The translations under genes were made by a program, and so were the position numbers. Below the pieces are notes generated by a model. That model was not told where the DNA came from. It saw only the letters and a list, made by a program, of their open reading frames with translations, and did not search any database. Positions 15,247-22,163 of a DNA stretch of 22,163 nucleotides are shown piece by piece (within the stretch, counting starts at the first letter, position 1; each line of letters starts with the position of its first letter). Source of the stretch: JAJXZP01 sp035505775 (GTDB taxonomy: Bacteria > Spirochaetota > Spirochaetia > Treponematales > Rectinemataceae); NCBI GenBank assembly GCA_035505775.1, contig DATJQN010000041.1, positions 1-22,163 on the forward strand. Reading direction: 5' to 3'.

Positions 15247-15969
15247 CTACTCTCCGCCGGCCACCGACTTCGTGCCGAGGTAGGCGGCGCGCACCGCGGG
15301 GTCCTGGGCGATGACCGAGGCCTTGCCCGTCTTGATGATGTTGCCCTGCTCGAGGACATAGGCCCTGTCGGCCACTTCGAGGGCCATGTGGGCGTTCTGC
15401 TCGACGAGGAGGATCGTCTTCCCGAGGCCGCGGATCTCCTTGATGATGTCGAAGACCGTCTTGACCAGGAGGGGGGCGAGGCCGAGGGAGGGCTCGTCCA
15501 TGAGGACAAGCTGGCCGTTGGTCATGAGCGCCCGGCCCATGGCGAGCATCTGCTGCTCGCCGCCGGAGAGGGTGCCGGCTATCTGCTTCATCCGCTCGCG
15601 GAGCCGGGGGAAGAGCTCGTAGACCTTCTCGAGATCCAGGGCGATCTGCTTGCGGTCGCGGCGCAGGTAGGCGCCGAGCATGAGATTGTCCTGGACTGTC
15701 AGGTTGGCGAACACCAGACGGCCTTCGGGCACGTGGCAGATGCCGAGCTTGACGATCTTGGCCGGCTGCCGCCCCAGGCGATGTCCCTGGAAGACGACCT
15801 CGCCCTTCCCCGGCTTCAGGAAGCCGGTGATCGTGTTGAGCAGGGTCGACTTTCCCGCGCCGTTGGCGCCGATGATCGTGACTATCTCGCCCTCGCTGAC
15901 GTCCAGGGAGACGCCGCGAAGGGCCCTGATTCCGCCGTACGAGACGTGGAGATCGTGTACGCTCAGCAT
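15247..15969 (-). CDS. livF: Branched-chain amino acid ABC transporter ATP-binding protein LivF
   Basis: A 240-residue ABC ATPase of the LivF type, one of two nucleotide-binding subunits that drive import. Walker A is GANGAGKST (34-42), the signature LSGGEQQ is at 134-140 and Walker B VLMDEP at 155-160. The HVPEGR stretch (79-84) at the Q-loop region is typical of LivF. It ends with the short C-terminus usual for this subunit. The start at 15969 overlaps the livG stop by one base (TGATG), so it is translated by coupling. It is the last gene of the operon and runs convergent to the dehydrogenase gene. Confidence 0.95.
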   Translation of the reverse strand: MLSVHDLHVSYGGIRALRGVSLDVSEGEIVTIIGANGAGKSTLLNTITGFLKPGKGEVVFQGHRLGRQPAKIVKLGICHVPEGRLVFANLTVQDNLMLGAYLRRDRKQIALDLEKVYELFPRLRERMKQIAGTLSGGEQQMLAMGRALMTNGQLVLMDEPSLGLAPLLVKTVFDIIKEIRGLGKTILLVEQNAHMALEVADRAYVLEQGNIIKTGKASVIAQDPAVRAAYLGTKSVAGGE

Positions 15970-16769
15970 CACTTCTTCTCCTCTTCGGCGCCGAGATAGG
16001 CCTCGACCACCTTCGGGTCGTTGGCCACCTCGTCGGCCGTCCCGTCGGCGAGAGTGCAGCCGAAGCTGAGCACGTGGATATGCTCGCAGATTCCCATGAT
16101 GAGGTCCATGTGGTGCTCGATGACGAGCACGGAGAGATCGAACATGTTCCGCACTTCGCCGATCAGCCGCATGAGCTGCTCGGTCTCGTCCGGGTTCATG
16201 CCTGCGGCGGGCTCGTCGAGGAGGAGGAGCTTGGGATCGAGGGCGAGCGCCCGCGTGATCTCGAGCCGTCGCTGCAGTCCGTAGGGCAGATTGTTGGCCG
16301 TGATGTCGACCCGGTCCTCGAGACCCATGATCTTGAGGAGGGACTCGGCCTTCTCGTTCAGTTCCTTTTCCTGGCGCCGGAAGCGCGGAAGCCTCAGCAC
16401 GGCCGAGGCGAGCCCGTAGCTGGCGGTACCGTGGCAGGCGGTGAGGACATTGTCGAAGACGCTCAGGTTCTTGAAGAGCCGGATGTTCTGGAAGGTGCGG
16501 GTGATGCCCAGGCCCGCGATCTGGTAGGGTTCCATGTCCTGGACGGGACGCCCCTTGTACTCGATCGCGCCGTCCGTGACCTTGTACACGCCGGTGATCA
16601 GGTTGAAGATGGTGGTCTTCCCCGCCCCGTTCGGGCCGATCAGGCCGGAGATGCCGCCTTCCCGCACCTTGAAGCTGACGTCGTTGACGGCCGCCAGGCC
16701 GCCGAAGCGCTTGGTCAGTCCCTTGAGTTCGAGTATCGGGCTGCCGCCCGCGACTATCGTGGAGTTCAT
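15969..16769 (-). CDS. livG: Branched-chain amino acid ABC transporter ATP-binding protein LivG
   Basis: A 266-residue ABC ATPase of the LivG type. Walker A is GPNGAGKTT (45-53), followed by the long insertion with NIRLFKNLSV typical of LivG, a signature variant LPYGLQRRLE, Walker B LLLLDEP and the AAGMNPDET segment characteristic of this subunit. It pairs with LivF to power the LivHM permease. Start 16769 is preferred because the preceding in-frame sequence is shadow of livM; the two genes overlap by four bases (ATGA). A nine-base G tract (minus strand) lies immediately upstream in place of a classical ribosome binding site. Confidence 0.95.
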   Translation of the reverse strand: MNSTIVAGGSPILELKGLTKRFGGLAAVNDVSFKVREGGISGLIGPNGAGKTTIFNLITGVYKVTDGAIEYKGRPVQDMEPYQIAGLGITRTFQNIRLFKNLSVFDNVLTACHGTASYGLASAVLRLPRFRRQEKELNEKAESLLKIMGLEDRVDITANNLPYGLQRRLEITRALALDPKLLLLDEPAAGMNPDETEQLMRLIGEVRNMFDLSVLVIEHHMDLIMGICEHIHVLSFGCTLADGTADEVANDPKVVEAYLGAEEEKK

Positions 16770-17707
16770 GCCGCCCCCCCCCGCTCTGCCGCCCGCGTTT
16801 CCGCTTCCAGAGCCTGGCGCGCGCGCCGGGCGGCCATGGACTTGCGGACACCCGAGACGGTCAGCTCGAAGCCGCCCATGACGCCCTGGGGCCTTCCGAC
16901 CATGATGATGATGACGGCCAGACCGTAGATCACGAGGCGCCACTGCGCGAAGTTGCGGAAGATCTCGGGGAGCGAGACGAGGAGGATCGTGCCGACTATC
17001 GAACCCGAGATCGAGCCGAGCCCGCCGAAGATGACCATGATCGTGAGGTCGGTGGACTTGGCCATGTTGAACATCGTGGGCCTGAGGAACTGGAGGAAGT
17101 TGGCCATGAGGGCCCCGGCCACGCCCGCGAAGGCGGCGCTCGTGACGAGGGCGATCATCTTGTGGCCGAAGACGTTGATGCCCGCCATCTGGGCCGCGAG
17201 CTCCTCCTCGCGCACGGCGATCATGTTGCGCCCCTGCCGCGAGTTGATGAGGTTCCAGGTCACGACGACGAAGATGATGTCGAGCACGAGGACCATCCAG
17301 ATGTTGGTGAGCAGCGGCAGGCTCTCCCAGCCGCGGGCGCCGCCGACGTAGTTCACGTTGTTGAGCACGATGCGGACGGCCTCGCCGAATCCCATCGTGG
17401 CAATGCAGAAGTAGTCTCCCTTGAGCTTGAGCGTGAGCCGACCGATCAGCACCGAAACGAGGGCCGCCGACAGGCCCCCCGCCACGATGGCCAGGGCGAA
17501 GGGCAGGTGGAGCCGCGCCGTGAAGATGGCGGCGACGTAGGCGCCGATGGCCATGAAGCCCGCGTGTCCGAAGGAGAAGAGGCCCGTGAAGCCGGTCAGG
17601 ATGGAGAGGCCGAGGACGGCGATGAGGTTGATCCCGACCAGCACGAGAATCTGCTGGATGTAGGTCGAAAAGACCTGGTCGAGGATGGTCTGCAGTACGG
17701 TTCCCAT
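16766..17707 (-). CDS. livM: Branched-chain amino acid ABC transporter permease LivM
   Basis: A 313-residue polytopic permease of the LivM type, with about nine or ten hydrophobic helices. Typical family stretches are GLSILTGFTGLFSFGHAGFM near 33-52, and GRNMIAVREEELAAQMAGIN, the cytoplasmic coupling loop that contacts the ATPases, followed by FGGLGSISGSIVG near the end. The C-terminal 35 residues are charged and cytoplasmic. GGAGAGGG precedes the start at 17707, nine bases after the livH stop. The last codons cross a nine-G tract. Confidence 0.94.
   Translation of the reverse strand: MGTVLQTILDQVFSTYIQQILVLVGINLIAVLGLSILTGFTGLFSFGHAGFMAIGAYVAAIFTARLHLPFALAIVAGGLSAALVSVLIGRLTLKLKGDYFCIATMGFGEAVRIVLNNVNYVGGARGWESLPLLTNIWMVLVLDIIFVVVTWNLINSRQGRNMIAVREEELAAQMAGINVFGHKMIALVTSAAFAGVAGALMANFLQFLRPTMFNMAKSTDLTIMVIFGGLGSISGSIVGTILLVSLPEIFRNFAQWRLVIYGLAVIIIMVGRPQGVMGGFELTVSGVRKSMAARRARQALEAETRAAERGGAA
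16774..16782. repeat. Nine-base C/G homopolymer at the livM-livG junction
   Basis: Nine consecutive C on the plus strand (G on the coding strand) lie in the last codons of livM and 5-13 bases before the livG start. It may act as a purine-rich ribosome binding region and is a candidate slippage site. Confidence 0.7.
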
Positions 17708-17716
17708 AGCCCTCTC

Positions 17717-18610
17717 CTAGGCCTTGTCTTCGGTCGTCTTGCCCATGATGCCGGACGGCCGGATGACGAGCATTGCTATGAGGATGCAGAAGGCGAAGAT
17801 GTCGCGAAGCTGCGTCGAGATGTATCCCGAGACGAAGGTCTCGATGAGCGCGAGCAGGAGCGACCCGAGCAGGGCGCCCGGAAGGCTGCCCAGCCCGCCG
17901 AAGACCGCGGCGATGAAGGACTTGAGGGTGATCGCGCTCATCTGCGGGAACACCTGGTACTTCATGCCGTAGAGCACACCGGCCACGCCCGCGAGGGCAC
18001 CGCCGATGGCGAACACGAGGATGATCACGAATCCGGGATTGATGCCCATGAGGGCGCTGGCTTTCATGTTGTAGGCGGTCGCCTGGATCGCCTTGCCCAG
18101 CCTCGTGAAATCGATGAAGAGGATGAGGGCGACGAGGCAGATCACAGTGATGACGAACATCGCCATGTCGATTCGGCCGACATCGAGCGAGCCGATCTTG
18201 ATGGCCCCGCTCTGCAGGAAGCTGGGAAGCAGGGCGGGCGGGAAGGTCTTGGGCGTCGGTCCGATCGTGGCGATGACCGAGTTGTCGATGAATATCGAGG
18301 CGCCCATGGCCGTGATGATGAAATACAGGAAGGGCGCACGCCGGTCGCGCAGGGGCTTGTAGGCGAGGCGCTCGAGGACGACCGCCACGCCGGCAGTCAT
18401 GCAGGCCGCGACGAAGAAGGCGAGTCCGAATGGCAGACCCAGCCAGGTCAGCGCGAAGAAGCCGAAGTAGGCGCCGAGCATGATGACGCTTCCGTGCGCG
18501 AAGTTGGAAAAGTTCATGATCGAGTACACGAGGGAGTACCCGACCGCCATCAGCGCGTATATGGAGCCAATGGACAGACCGTTGACTAGCTGCTGGAGGA
18601 ATTGATTCAT
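17717..18610 (-). CDS. livH: Branched-chain amino acid ABC transporter permease LivH
   Basis: A 297-residue permease of the LivH type with about eight hydrophobic helices. The N-terminal segment NGLSIGSIYALMAVGYSLVY and the following NFSNFAHG are diagnostic of LivH. The coupling loop GKAIQATAYNMKASALMGIN and FGGLGSLPGALLG near 240-255 match the family. It forms the membrane channel together with LivM. Start 18610 is preceded on the minus strand by GGAAGG at a good distance. It is separated from livK by 72 bases containing a strong hairpin. Confidence 0.94.
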   Translation of the reverse strand: MNQFLQQLVNGLSIGSIYALMAVGYSLVYSIMNFSNFAHGSVIMLGAYFGFFALTWLGLPFGLAFFVAACMTAGVAVVLERLAYKPLRDRRAPFLYFIITAMGASIFIDNSVIATIGPTPKTFPPALLPSFLQSGAIKIGSLDVGRIDMAMFVITVICLVALILFIDFTRLGKAIQATAYNMKASALMGINPGFVIILVFAIGGALAGVAGVLYGMKYQVFPQMSAITLKSFIAAVFGGLGSLPGALLGSLLLALIETFVSGYISTQLRDIFAFCILIAMLVIRPSGIMGKTTEDKA

Positions 18611-18640
18611 CGTGGCCTTCCCGAGGGATGATGAAAGAGG

Positions 18641-18665
18641 CCGGCCCGGAACCTGTCCGGGCCGG
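18641..18665 (-). other. Intercistronic hairpin between livK and livH
   Basis: A perfect ten-base-pair G/C-rich stem (18641-18650 with 18656-18665) encloses a five-base loop. Only three T residues follow on the minus strand, so it is unlikely to stop all transcription. Its place right after the binding-protein gene fits a partial terminator or mRNA 3'-end stabiliser that keeps binding protein in excess over permease. Confidence 0.7.
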
Positions 18666-18682
18666 TTGTGCTGTAAGAAGCG

Positions 18683-19834
18683 TTATTCAGCCGAGAACTT
18701 CTCCTGGAACTTCATGTCCGGGCCGACGATCTTGATGAGCCAGGCGGTCTTGCCGACCGGGTTGTGCTCGGGACCGATCTTGATGTGCCCGGTGATGCCC
18801 TGGATGTCGCAGGTCTCGAGCGCCTTCTGGATGGACACGCCGTCGGTGGCCTTGGCGCGCTGTATGGCGTCGATGACCATCATGAGGGCGTCGTGCACCA
18901 TGTAGGAGTTGAGCTCCGCGTTCTTGCCGAACTTGGCCTTGTACTCGTCACGCATGGGCTTGGCCTCGGCAGAGTCGAAGTCGAGGTGGTTGATGAAGAG
19001 ACAGCCCTCGAGCGCCTTGCCGGCGAGGGAGATCAGGTTGTCCGAAGGCCAGCCGTCGCCGCCGAGGAGGAGCTGGTTGATGCCGAGATCGCGGGCCTGC
19101 TTGGCAGCGAGGGCGACGTCGTTGTAATAGGCGGGGATGAAGATGACGTCGGGATTGGCGGCCTTGATCTTGGTGAGCGGCGCGCGGAAGTCCTTCTCGC
19201 CGGAGGTGTAACTGACTTCGGCGACGACCTTGCCGCCGAGCTGCTCGAAGTTCTCCTTGAAGTACTGGGCGAGTCCCGTCGAGTAGGGATCATCGATGGT
19301 CATGAAGATGGCGGCGTTGCGCTTGTTGAGCCGCTGATAGGCGAAGTACGCGGCGACCTTGCCCTGGTAGGGATCGGTAAAGCAGGCGCGGAACACGTAG
19401 GGGTGGACCTGGCCGGCCTCGGTGACGGTGACCTTGGGATTGGTCGCGGTGCTGGCGACAAGCGGGACCTTGGCGTCGTCCATGATGGGGGCGACGGGGA
19501 TGGCCTCGCCGGAGCCCTGGGCGCCGACGCAGGCGACGACCTTGTCCTGGCTGACCAGGCGCTTGGCGACGTTGACGGCCTCGGTGGAATCGCCCTTGTC
19601 ATCGTAGGGGACGATCTCGAGCATGTACTTCTTGTTGCCGACCTGGATGCCGCCCTGGGCATTGTAGTCGTCGGCCATCATCTTGACCGTGTTGAGCTCG
19701 GCCTGACCCCACAGAGCGCTGTCGCCGGTCTCCGGTCCGAACCAGCCGATCTTGATCGTGTTGGACTTCTGGGCGCCGGCGCAACCGACCAGGGCCAGAG
19801 CCACGACGAGAATACCACAGAGCAATGCTCGCAT
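18683..19834 (-). CDS. livK: Branched-chain amino acid ABC transporter substrate-binding lipoprotein
   Basis: A 383-residue periplasmic-binding protein of the Leu/Ile/Val family (type I fold, LivJ/LivK). The N-terminus is a lipoprotein signal peptide with lipobox LVGC and lipidated C18, so the protein is membrane-anchored and captures ligand for LivHMGF. The mature start TIKIGWFGPETGDSALWGQ and later VACVGAQGSGEAIPVAPI, DDPYSTGLAQYFKENFEQLGG and NPDVIFIPAYYND are typical. The ligand may be branched-chain amino acids, but this family also binds other amino acids, amides and urea. Start 19834 is fixed by AAGGAGG seven bases upstream and by the signal peptide. It is the first gene of the operon. 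Confidence 0.92.
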   Translation of the reverse strand: MRALLCGILVVALALVGCAGAQKSNTIKIGWFGPETGDSALWGQAELNTVKMMADDYNAQGGIQVGNKKYMLEIVPYDDKGDSTEAVNVAKRLVSQDKVVACVGAQGSGEAIPVAPIMDDAKVPLVASTATNPKVTVTEAGQVHPYVFRACFTDPYQGKVAAYFAYQRLNKRNAAIFMTIDDPYSTGLAQYFKENFEQLGGKVVAEVSYTSGEKDFRAPLTKIKAANPDVIFIPAYYNDVALAAKQARDLGINQLLLGGDGWPSDNLISLAGKALEGCLFINHLDFDSAEAKPMRDEYKAKFGKNAELNSYMVHDALMMVIDAIQRAKATDGVSIQKALETCDIQGITGHIKIGPEHNPVGKTAWLIKIVGPDMKFQEKFSAE

Positions 19835-19872
19835 AGAAAAGCCTCCTTCTTGCGAGTGTGCGATTTCCGAGC

Positions 19873-19901
19873 AGTATACAGGAGCCCTCAGGTGGCCGCA
19901 A
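19873..19901 (-). promoter_or_regulatory. Predicted sigma70 promoter of the liv operon
   Basis: On the minus strand, TTGCGG (19901-19896), a 17-base spacer and TATACT (19878-19873) lie upstream of livK. The start would be near 19866, giving a leader of about 32 bases containing the AAGGAGG ribosome binding site. Confidence 0.7.
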
Positions 19902-20032
19902 CAAAGAAATGGCGCTGAACCGGCTATTTTGACCTTGACCTGTCCCGATCCCGAGTGGCTCCCGGAGGCTCGTCCCGCGGGCGCAGGGCGTTTTCCCGGC
20001 CTCTCCCGAAGCTGTTTCCCGGCCCGAATATG

Positions 20033-20078
20033 CACGCACGAAGGCTGAATAACTATACCAAACCGTCAGCCGTGCGTG
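20033..20078. repeat. Long inverted repeat at the lipoprotein gene end
   Basis: CACGCAC (20033-20039) and GGCTGA (20043-20048) pair with TCAGCC (20066-20071) and GTGCGTG (20072-20078), giving 13 pairs with a three-base bulge and a 17-base AT-rich loop. One arm includes the stop codon of the lipoprotein gene. No T tract follows on the minus strand, so it may be a factor-assisted terminator or a 3'-end stabiliser. The rest of 19902-20065 holds nothing I can name. Confidence 0.6.
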
Positions 20079-20704
20079 TCCACGTAGGCGGGGAAGGAGA
20101 GCTCCGTGTCGTCCGCAGACTGGGCGAAAAACTGGGAGAACTTGGTTTCGAGCGCGAGCGCGAAGGAGCGGAGCGCCGGACTGTCCGAGGGAAACTCGAA
20201 GAAGAGCTCGTGCCCCGTCGCGACGAGGGCGAGGAAGATGACGCCCCCGGCCTCGGGCTGGAGCTCGTAACCCACGTAGCCGCCCAGACTGCCCCGTTTC
20301 CATCCGTCACCGAAGAGAAGGCTCTCCCTGGTATACCAGACGCGCAGATGGAGCACCGCGCCGGGCGGCTGCGCCGAGGCGGCGCCGGGCGGGGCTGCCG
20401 AGGCCGCGCCCGGCATGAATGCATACTCTCCCGCAAGGCCCGGCACGGCGTTGGGCGGGAAGTAGGGAAGGCCCCTGAAGGCGTAGGTGCCCCGCGCCAG
20501 GATGGCGCGGCCGGGCGTGGCGCGGGCGAGATCATCGGCCGCCGCACGGCCGAGGTCCCCCGTGCCTGCAGCGGGGGCGCCGGATACGGCGCTGCGCGCG
20601 CCGTCGGCCGCGATGGCTGCGGGCTGTGTCGCAAGCGGGCCGCAGGAGGAGCAGAGGCCGGCCATCGTCAGCGCGGCGGCAGCCATGAGCATGTATACCC
20701 GCAT
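20066..20704 (-). CDS. Unrecognised lipoprotein
   Basis: A 212-residue protein that I do not recognise. Residues 1-21 form a lipoprotein signal peptide (MRVYMLMAAAALTMAG followed by LCSSC), with C21 the likely lipidated residue; the Ser at -1 is the relaxed lipobox common in spirochaetes. Residues about 22-110 are Ala/Gly/Pro-rich and low in complexity. The C-terminal half (about 118-212) looks like a compact beta-rich domain with aromatic strands such as HLRVWYTRESLLFGDGW and a helix near 178-195. The start at 20704 is chosen for the signal peptide and the GGAAGGGGAA purine stretch upstream; an in-frame ATG at 20752 lies upstream of the predicted transcript start. It is monocistronic. Confidence 0.75.
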   Translation of the reverse strand: MRVYMLMAAAALTMAGLCSSCGPLATQPAAIAADGARSAVSGAPAAGTGDLGRAAADDLARATPGRAILARGTYAFRGLPYFPPNAVPGLAGEYAFMPGAASAAPPGAASAQPPGAVLHLRVWYTRESLLFGDGWKRGSLGGYVGYELQPEAGGVIFLALVATGHELFFEFPSDSPALRSFALALETKFSQFFAQSADDTELSFPAYVDTHG

Positions 20705-20739
20705 CGACAGTTCCCCTTCCGCGGGAGGGCGTGGCCCCG

Positions 20740-20768
20740 AGTATAGCTCCACGGTCCCGGGGGCTCAA
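20740..20768 (-). promoter_or_regulatory. Predicted sigma70 promoter of the lipoprotein gene
   Basis: On the minus strand TTGAGC (20768-20763), a 17-base spacer and TATACT (20745-20740) precede the gene, giving a leader of about 29 bases with a purine-rich ribosome binding site. It sits back to back with the biotin ligase gene. Confidence 0.7.
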
Positions 20769-20822
20769 GGGCGCGGGCCTGGCGGAAAGGGCGGCGGAAC
20801 AGGCTGGAAATGAGCTCGATCA

Positions 20823-20851
20823 TTGCCCCGGCAGGGGCGCTGAATTAAGCT
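20823..20851 (+). promoter_or_regulatory. Possible leaderless promoter of the biotin ligase gene
   Basis: TTGCCC (20823-20828), a 17-base spacer and TAAGCT (20846-20851) end seven bases before the ATG at 20859. The -10 match is imperfect, but spacing and distance equal those of the other leaderless candidates here and no Shine-Dalgarno sequence is visible. Confidence 0.4.
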
Positions 20852-20858
20852 TGAGCTG

Positions 20859-21626
20859 ATGGAAGCCCTCGCCGTATCCAATCCCTTCCCGGGCGCCGCG
20901 GCCTTTGTGGTCGCGGAGACGGAGTCCACGATGGCGGAAGCGCGGGGTCTGGCGCGCCTGGGATTCCCACCGGGCAGCCTCGTGGCGGCCGAGTTTCAGA
21001 GCGCCGGCCGCGGCAGGTTCCCCGACCGCCGCTGGATCTCCGAACCGGGGGAAAGCCTCCTGTTCACGATTCGTCTCGATCCGGATACGGCGCAGCTGGC
21101 CGCCCTCCCCCTCCGCGTCGGCGCTGTCCTGGCCCGGGCGGTCGTGCTCTATGCCATCCGCTACGACCGGGCGCTGCATGCCAGGGTGCTGGTCAAGTGG
21201 CCCAACGACCTGATGCTCGGGGACAGGAAGGCGGCAGGAGTGCTCTGCGAGCGCAGCGCCGGGGGTCCGGAGGCAGGAGTCTACGTCGGCGTCGGCGTCA
21301 ACTGCAACCAGCGGTCCTTCCCCGACAGCCTCCCCTTTCGCGCCACCTCCCTGGCCATGGAACTCGGCGAGACTATCGAACGCTGGGTCCTGCTCGAGCT
21401 CTTCCTGGACCTGCTCCACCAGGAACTCCACGAACCGGCCTGGAAGAACGGTGTCGAGGAGCGGCTCTGGCGCCGGGGCGAGCTGGTCAGGTTCCGGCCG
21501 GGCGCAGCCTCCGGGGATACCGTAGAGGCCCTGCTCGAGGGCATCGACGACACGGGCTCGCTCCTGCTCGCCGCTTCGGGATGGTCGGGCCCTCGGCCCT
21601 TCGTCTCCGGCGAGCTCCTGGTCTAG
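20859..21626 (+). CDS. birA: Biotin-[acetyl-CoA-carboxylase] ligase
   Basis: A 255-residue biotin-protein ligase, which activates biotin with ATP and attaches it to a lysine of carboxylase carrier proteins. Key motifs are GRGR (50-53) in the biotinyl-AMP binding loop, KWPND (113-117), and K124 followed by AAGVLCE (125-131). The C-terminal domain (about 205-255) is the small SH3-like domain. The N-terminal winged-helix repressor domain of E. coli BirA is absent, so this is a group I enzyme that does not regulate biotin genes directly. No biotin genes are nearby. The start at 20859 begins the catalytic domain at its usual point. Confidence 0.92.
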   Translation: MEALAVSNPFPGAAAFVVAETESTMAEARGLARLGFPPGSLVAAEFQSAGRGRFPDRRWISEPGESLLFTIRLDPDTAQLAALPLRVGAVLARAVVLYAIRYDRALHARVLVKWPNDLMLGDRKAAGVLCERSAGGPEAGVYVGVGVNCNQRSFPDSLPFRATSLAMELGETIERWVLLELFLDLLHQELHEPAWKNGVEERLWRRGELVRFRPGAASGDTVEALLEGIDDTGSLLLAASGWSGPRPFVSGELLV

Positions 21627-21635
21627 CTTGGCGAG

Positions 21636-21662
21636 TTGACCGTGGCCGCGGCATCTTATACT
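21636..21662 (+). promoter_or_regulatory. Predicted leaderless promoter of the right-edge gene
   Basis: TTGACC (21636-21641) and TATACT (21657-21662) are separated by 15 bases, slightly short. The -10 box ends eight bases before the ATG at 21671, with no Shine-Dalgarno sequence between. Confidence 0.55.
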
Positions 21663-21670
21663 GTGTCAGC

Positions 21671-22163
21671 ATGAGTAATTCTGGCTCGGAACGACGAAGC
21701 TCGAAGAGCGGCAGCGCCGGAGCTCCGGCCGTCGCCGGCGTCGGCTCCGGTGCCGCCGCGGGAAAGGGCGGCGGTGGACTGATCCAGCGTCTCCTGGGCA
21801 TCTTCGTCGGCATAGTCGATCCCGACGCGGAAAAGAAGAAACTTCTCAGGGTCATCGCCAAGGATCTCTCCCGTTCCCGCTACAAGTTTTACCGCCCCAA
21901 GGGGCAGGAAGCCCTCCCGGGCCTGGCCAAGTTCTTCTATGAGACCTACAAGATCACGGCGCCCGCGCAGGTCCTGCTCGGCAATGCCTCGGCTTCGGGC
22001 GCGCTCCGCTCCTTTGTCATCGAGAGCTTTCTCAGCAAGGAGCAGCGCGAGCTCACCGAGCGCCTGACCGAGGCGTATATCCTGGAGCGTTCGAAGAGCC
22101 TCGGCCTCAAGGAACTGCAGGAGGAGATCAAGCGCGACATGACCGCCCTGTTCTCCGTGTTCG
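21671..22163 (+). CDS. Spirochaete DUF5312-like protein, partial
   Basis: An open frame from 21671 to the window edge gives 164 residues with no stop, so the gene is cut at its 3' end. The first 35 residues are Ser/Gly/Ala-rich and disordered. The next part, GLIQRLLGIFVGIVDPDAEKK followed by YKFYRPKGQEALPGLAKFFYE and YKITAPAQVLLGNA, resembles the N-terminus of the DUF5312 family that I recall from Treponema and relatives. The later part is helical and charged (about 115-160), possibly coiled coil. Function is unknown. It begins 44 bases after birA with its own promoter. The family call is from memory and moderately sure. Confidence 0.65.
   Translation, partial: MSNSGSERRSSKSGSAGAPAVAGVGSGAAAGKGGGGLIQRLLGIFVGIVDPDAEKKKLLRVIAKDLSRSRYKFYRPKGQEALPGLAKFFYETYKITAPAQVLLGNASASGALRSFVIESFLSKEQRELTERLTEAYILERSKSLGLKELQEEIKRDMTALFSVF

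Noticed and set aside
1..22163. tRNA, rRNA, CRISPR arrays, insertion sequences or prophage genes
   Set aside because: I read both strands for these and saw no repeat-spacer pattern, transposase or integrase motifs, or recognisable RNA gene.

Overview
This is a GC-rich, densely packed bacterial chromosomal window with no mobile elements, CRISPR arrays or RNA genes that I can see. The best taxonomic clue is the partial gene at the right edge, which resembles a spirochaete-restricted family (DUF5312, from memory). A relaxed lipobox, LuxS, and an H2-metabolising anaerobe's gene set fit a high-GC spirochaete. That assignment is inference.

Layout. (1) 332-5942, plus strand: a three-gene [FeFe]-hydrogenase operon. 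It encodes a NuoE/HydC-like [2Fe-2S] subunit, a 1102-residue fusion of a NuoF/HydB flavoprotein with a GltD/NfnB-type FAD/NAD(P)H oxidoreductase, and a HydA catalytic subunit. It has an upstream promoter, a perfect CRP/FNR-type palindrome in its leader, and an intrinsic terminator. (2) 6204-6887, plus: a HAD-family hydrolase. (3) 6961-10374, minus: dnaE, the replicative DNA polymerase alpha subunit with an apparently intact PHP domain. (4) 10502-15239, plus: luxS, an EamA-type transporter, an unrecognised exported protein, a membrane-anchored M20 metallopeptidase, and an unusual lactate/malate dehydrogenase-family protein. (5) 15247-19834, minus: a complete liv-type branched-chain amino acid ABC transporter operon in transcription order livK-H-M-G-F. 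(6) 20066-20704, minus: an unrecognised lipoprotein. (7) 20859-21626, plus: a biotin-protein ligase without a DNA-binding domain. (8) 21671 to the right edge: the partial DUF5312-like gene.

How the genes work together. The hydrogenase operon is the most interesting part. In usual HydABC systems HydB ends in a two-[4Fe-4S] ferredoxin domain. Here that segment is replaced, in frame, by a whole NfnB/GltD-like module with its own FAD and NAD(P)H sites. One complex could therefore connect H2, NAD(H), NADP(H) and possibly ferredoxin. The liv operon would supply amino acids to a heterotrophic anaerobe. luxS recycles S-ribosylhomocysteine and makes the AI-2 precursor.

A second theme is regulatory. 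Promoters across the window share a -10 box close to TATACT. In four genes it lies only 6-8 bases before the ATG with no Shine-Dalgarno sequence, which suggests leaderless transcripts.
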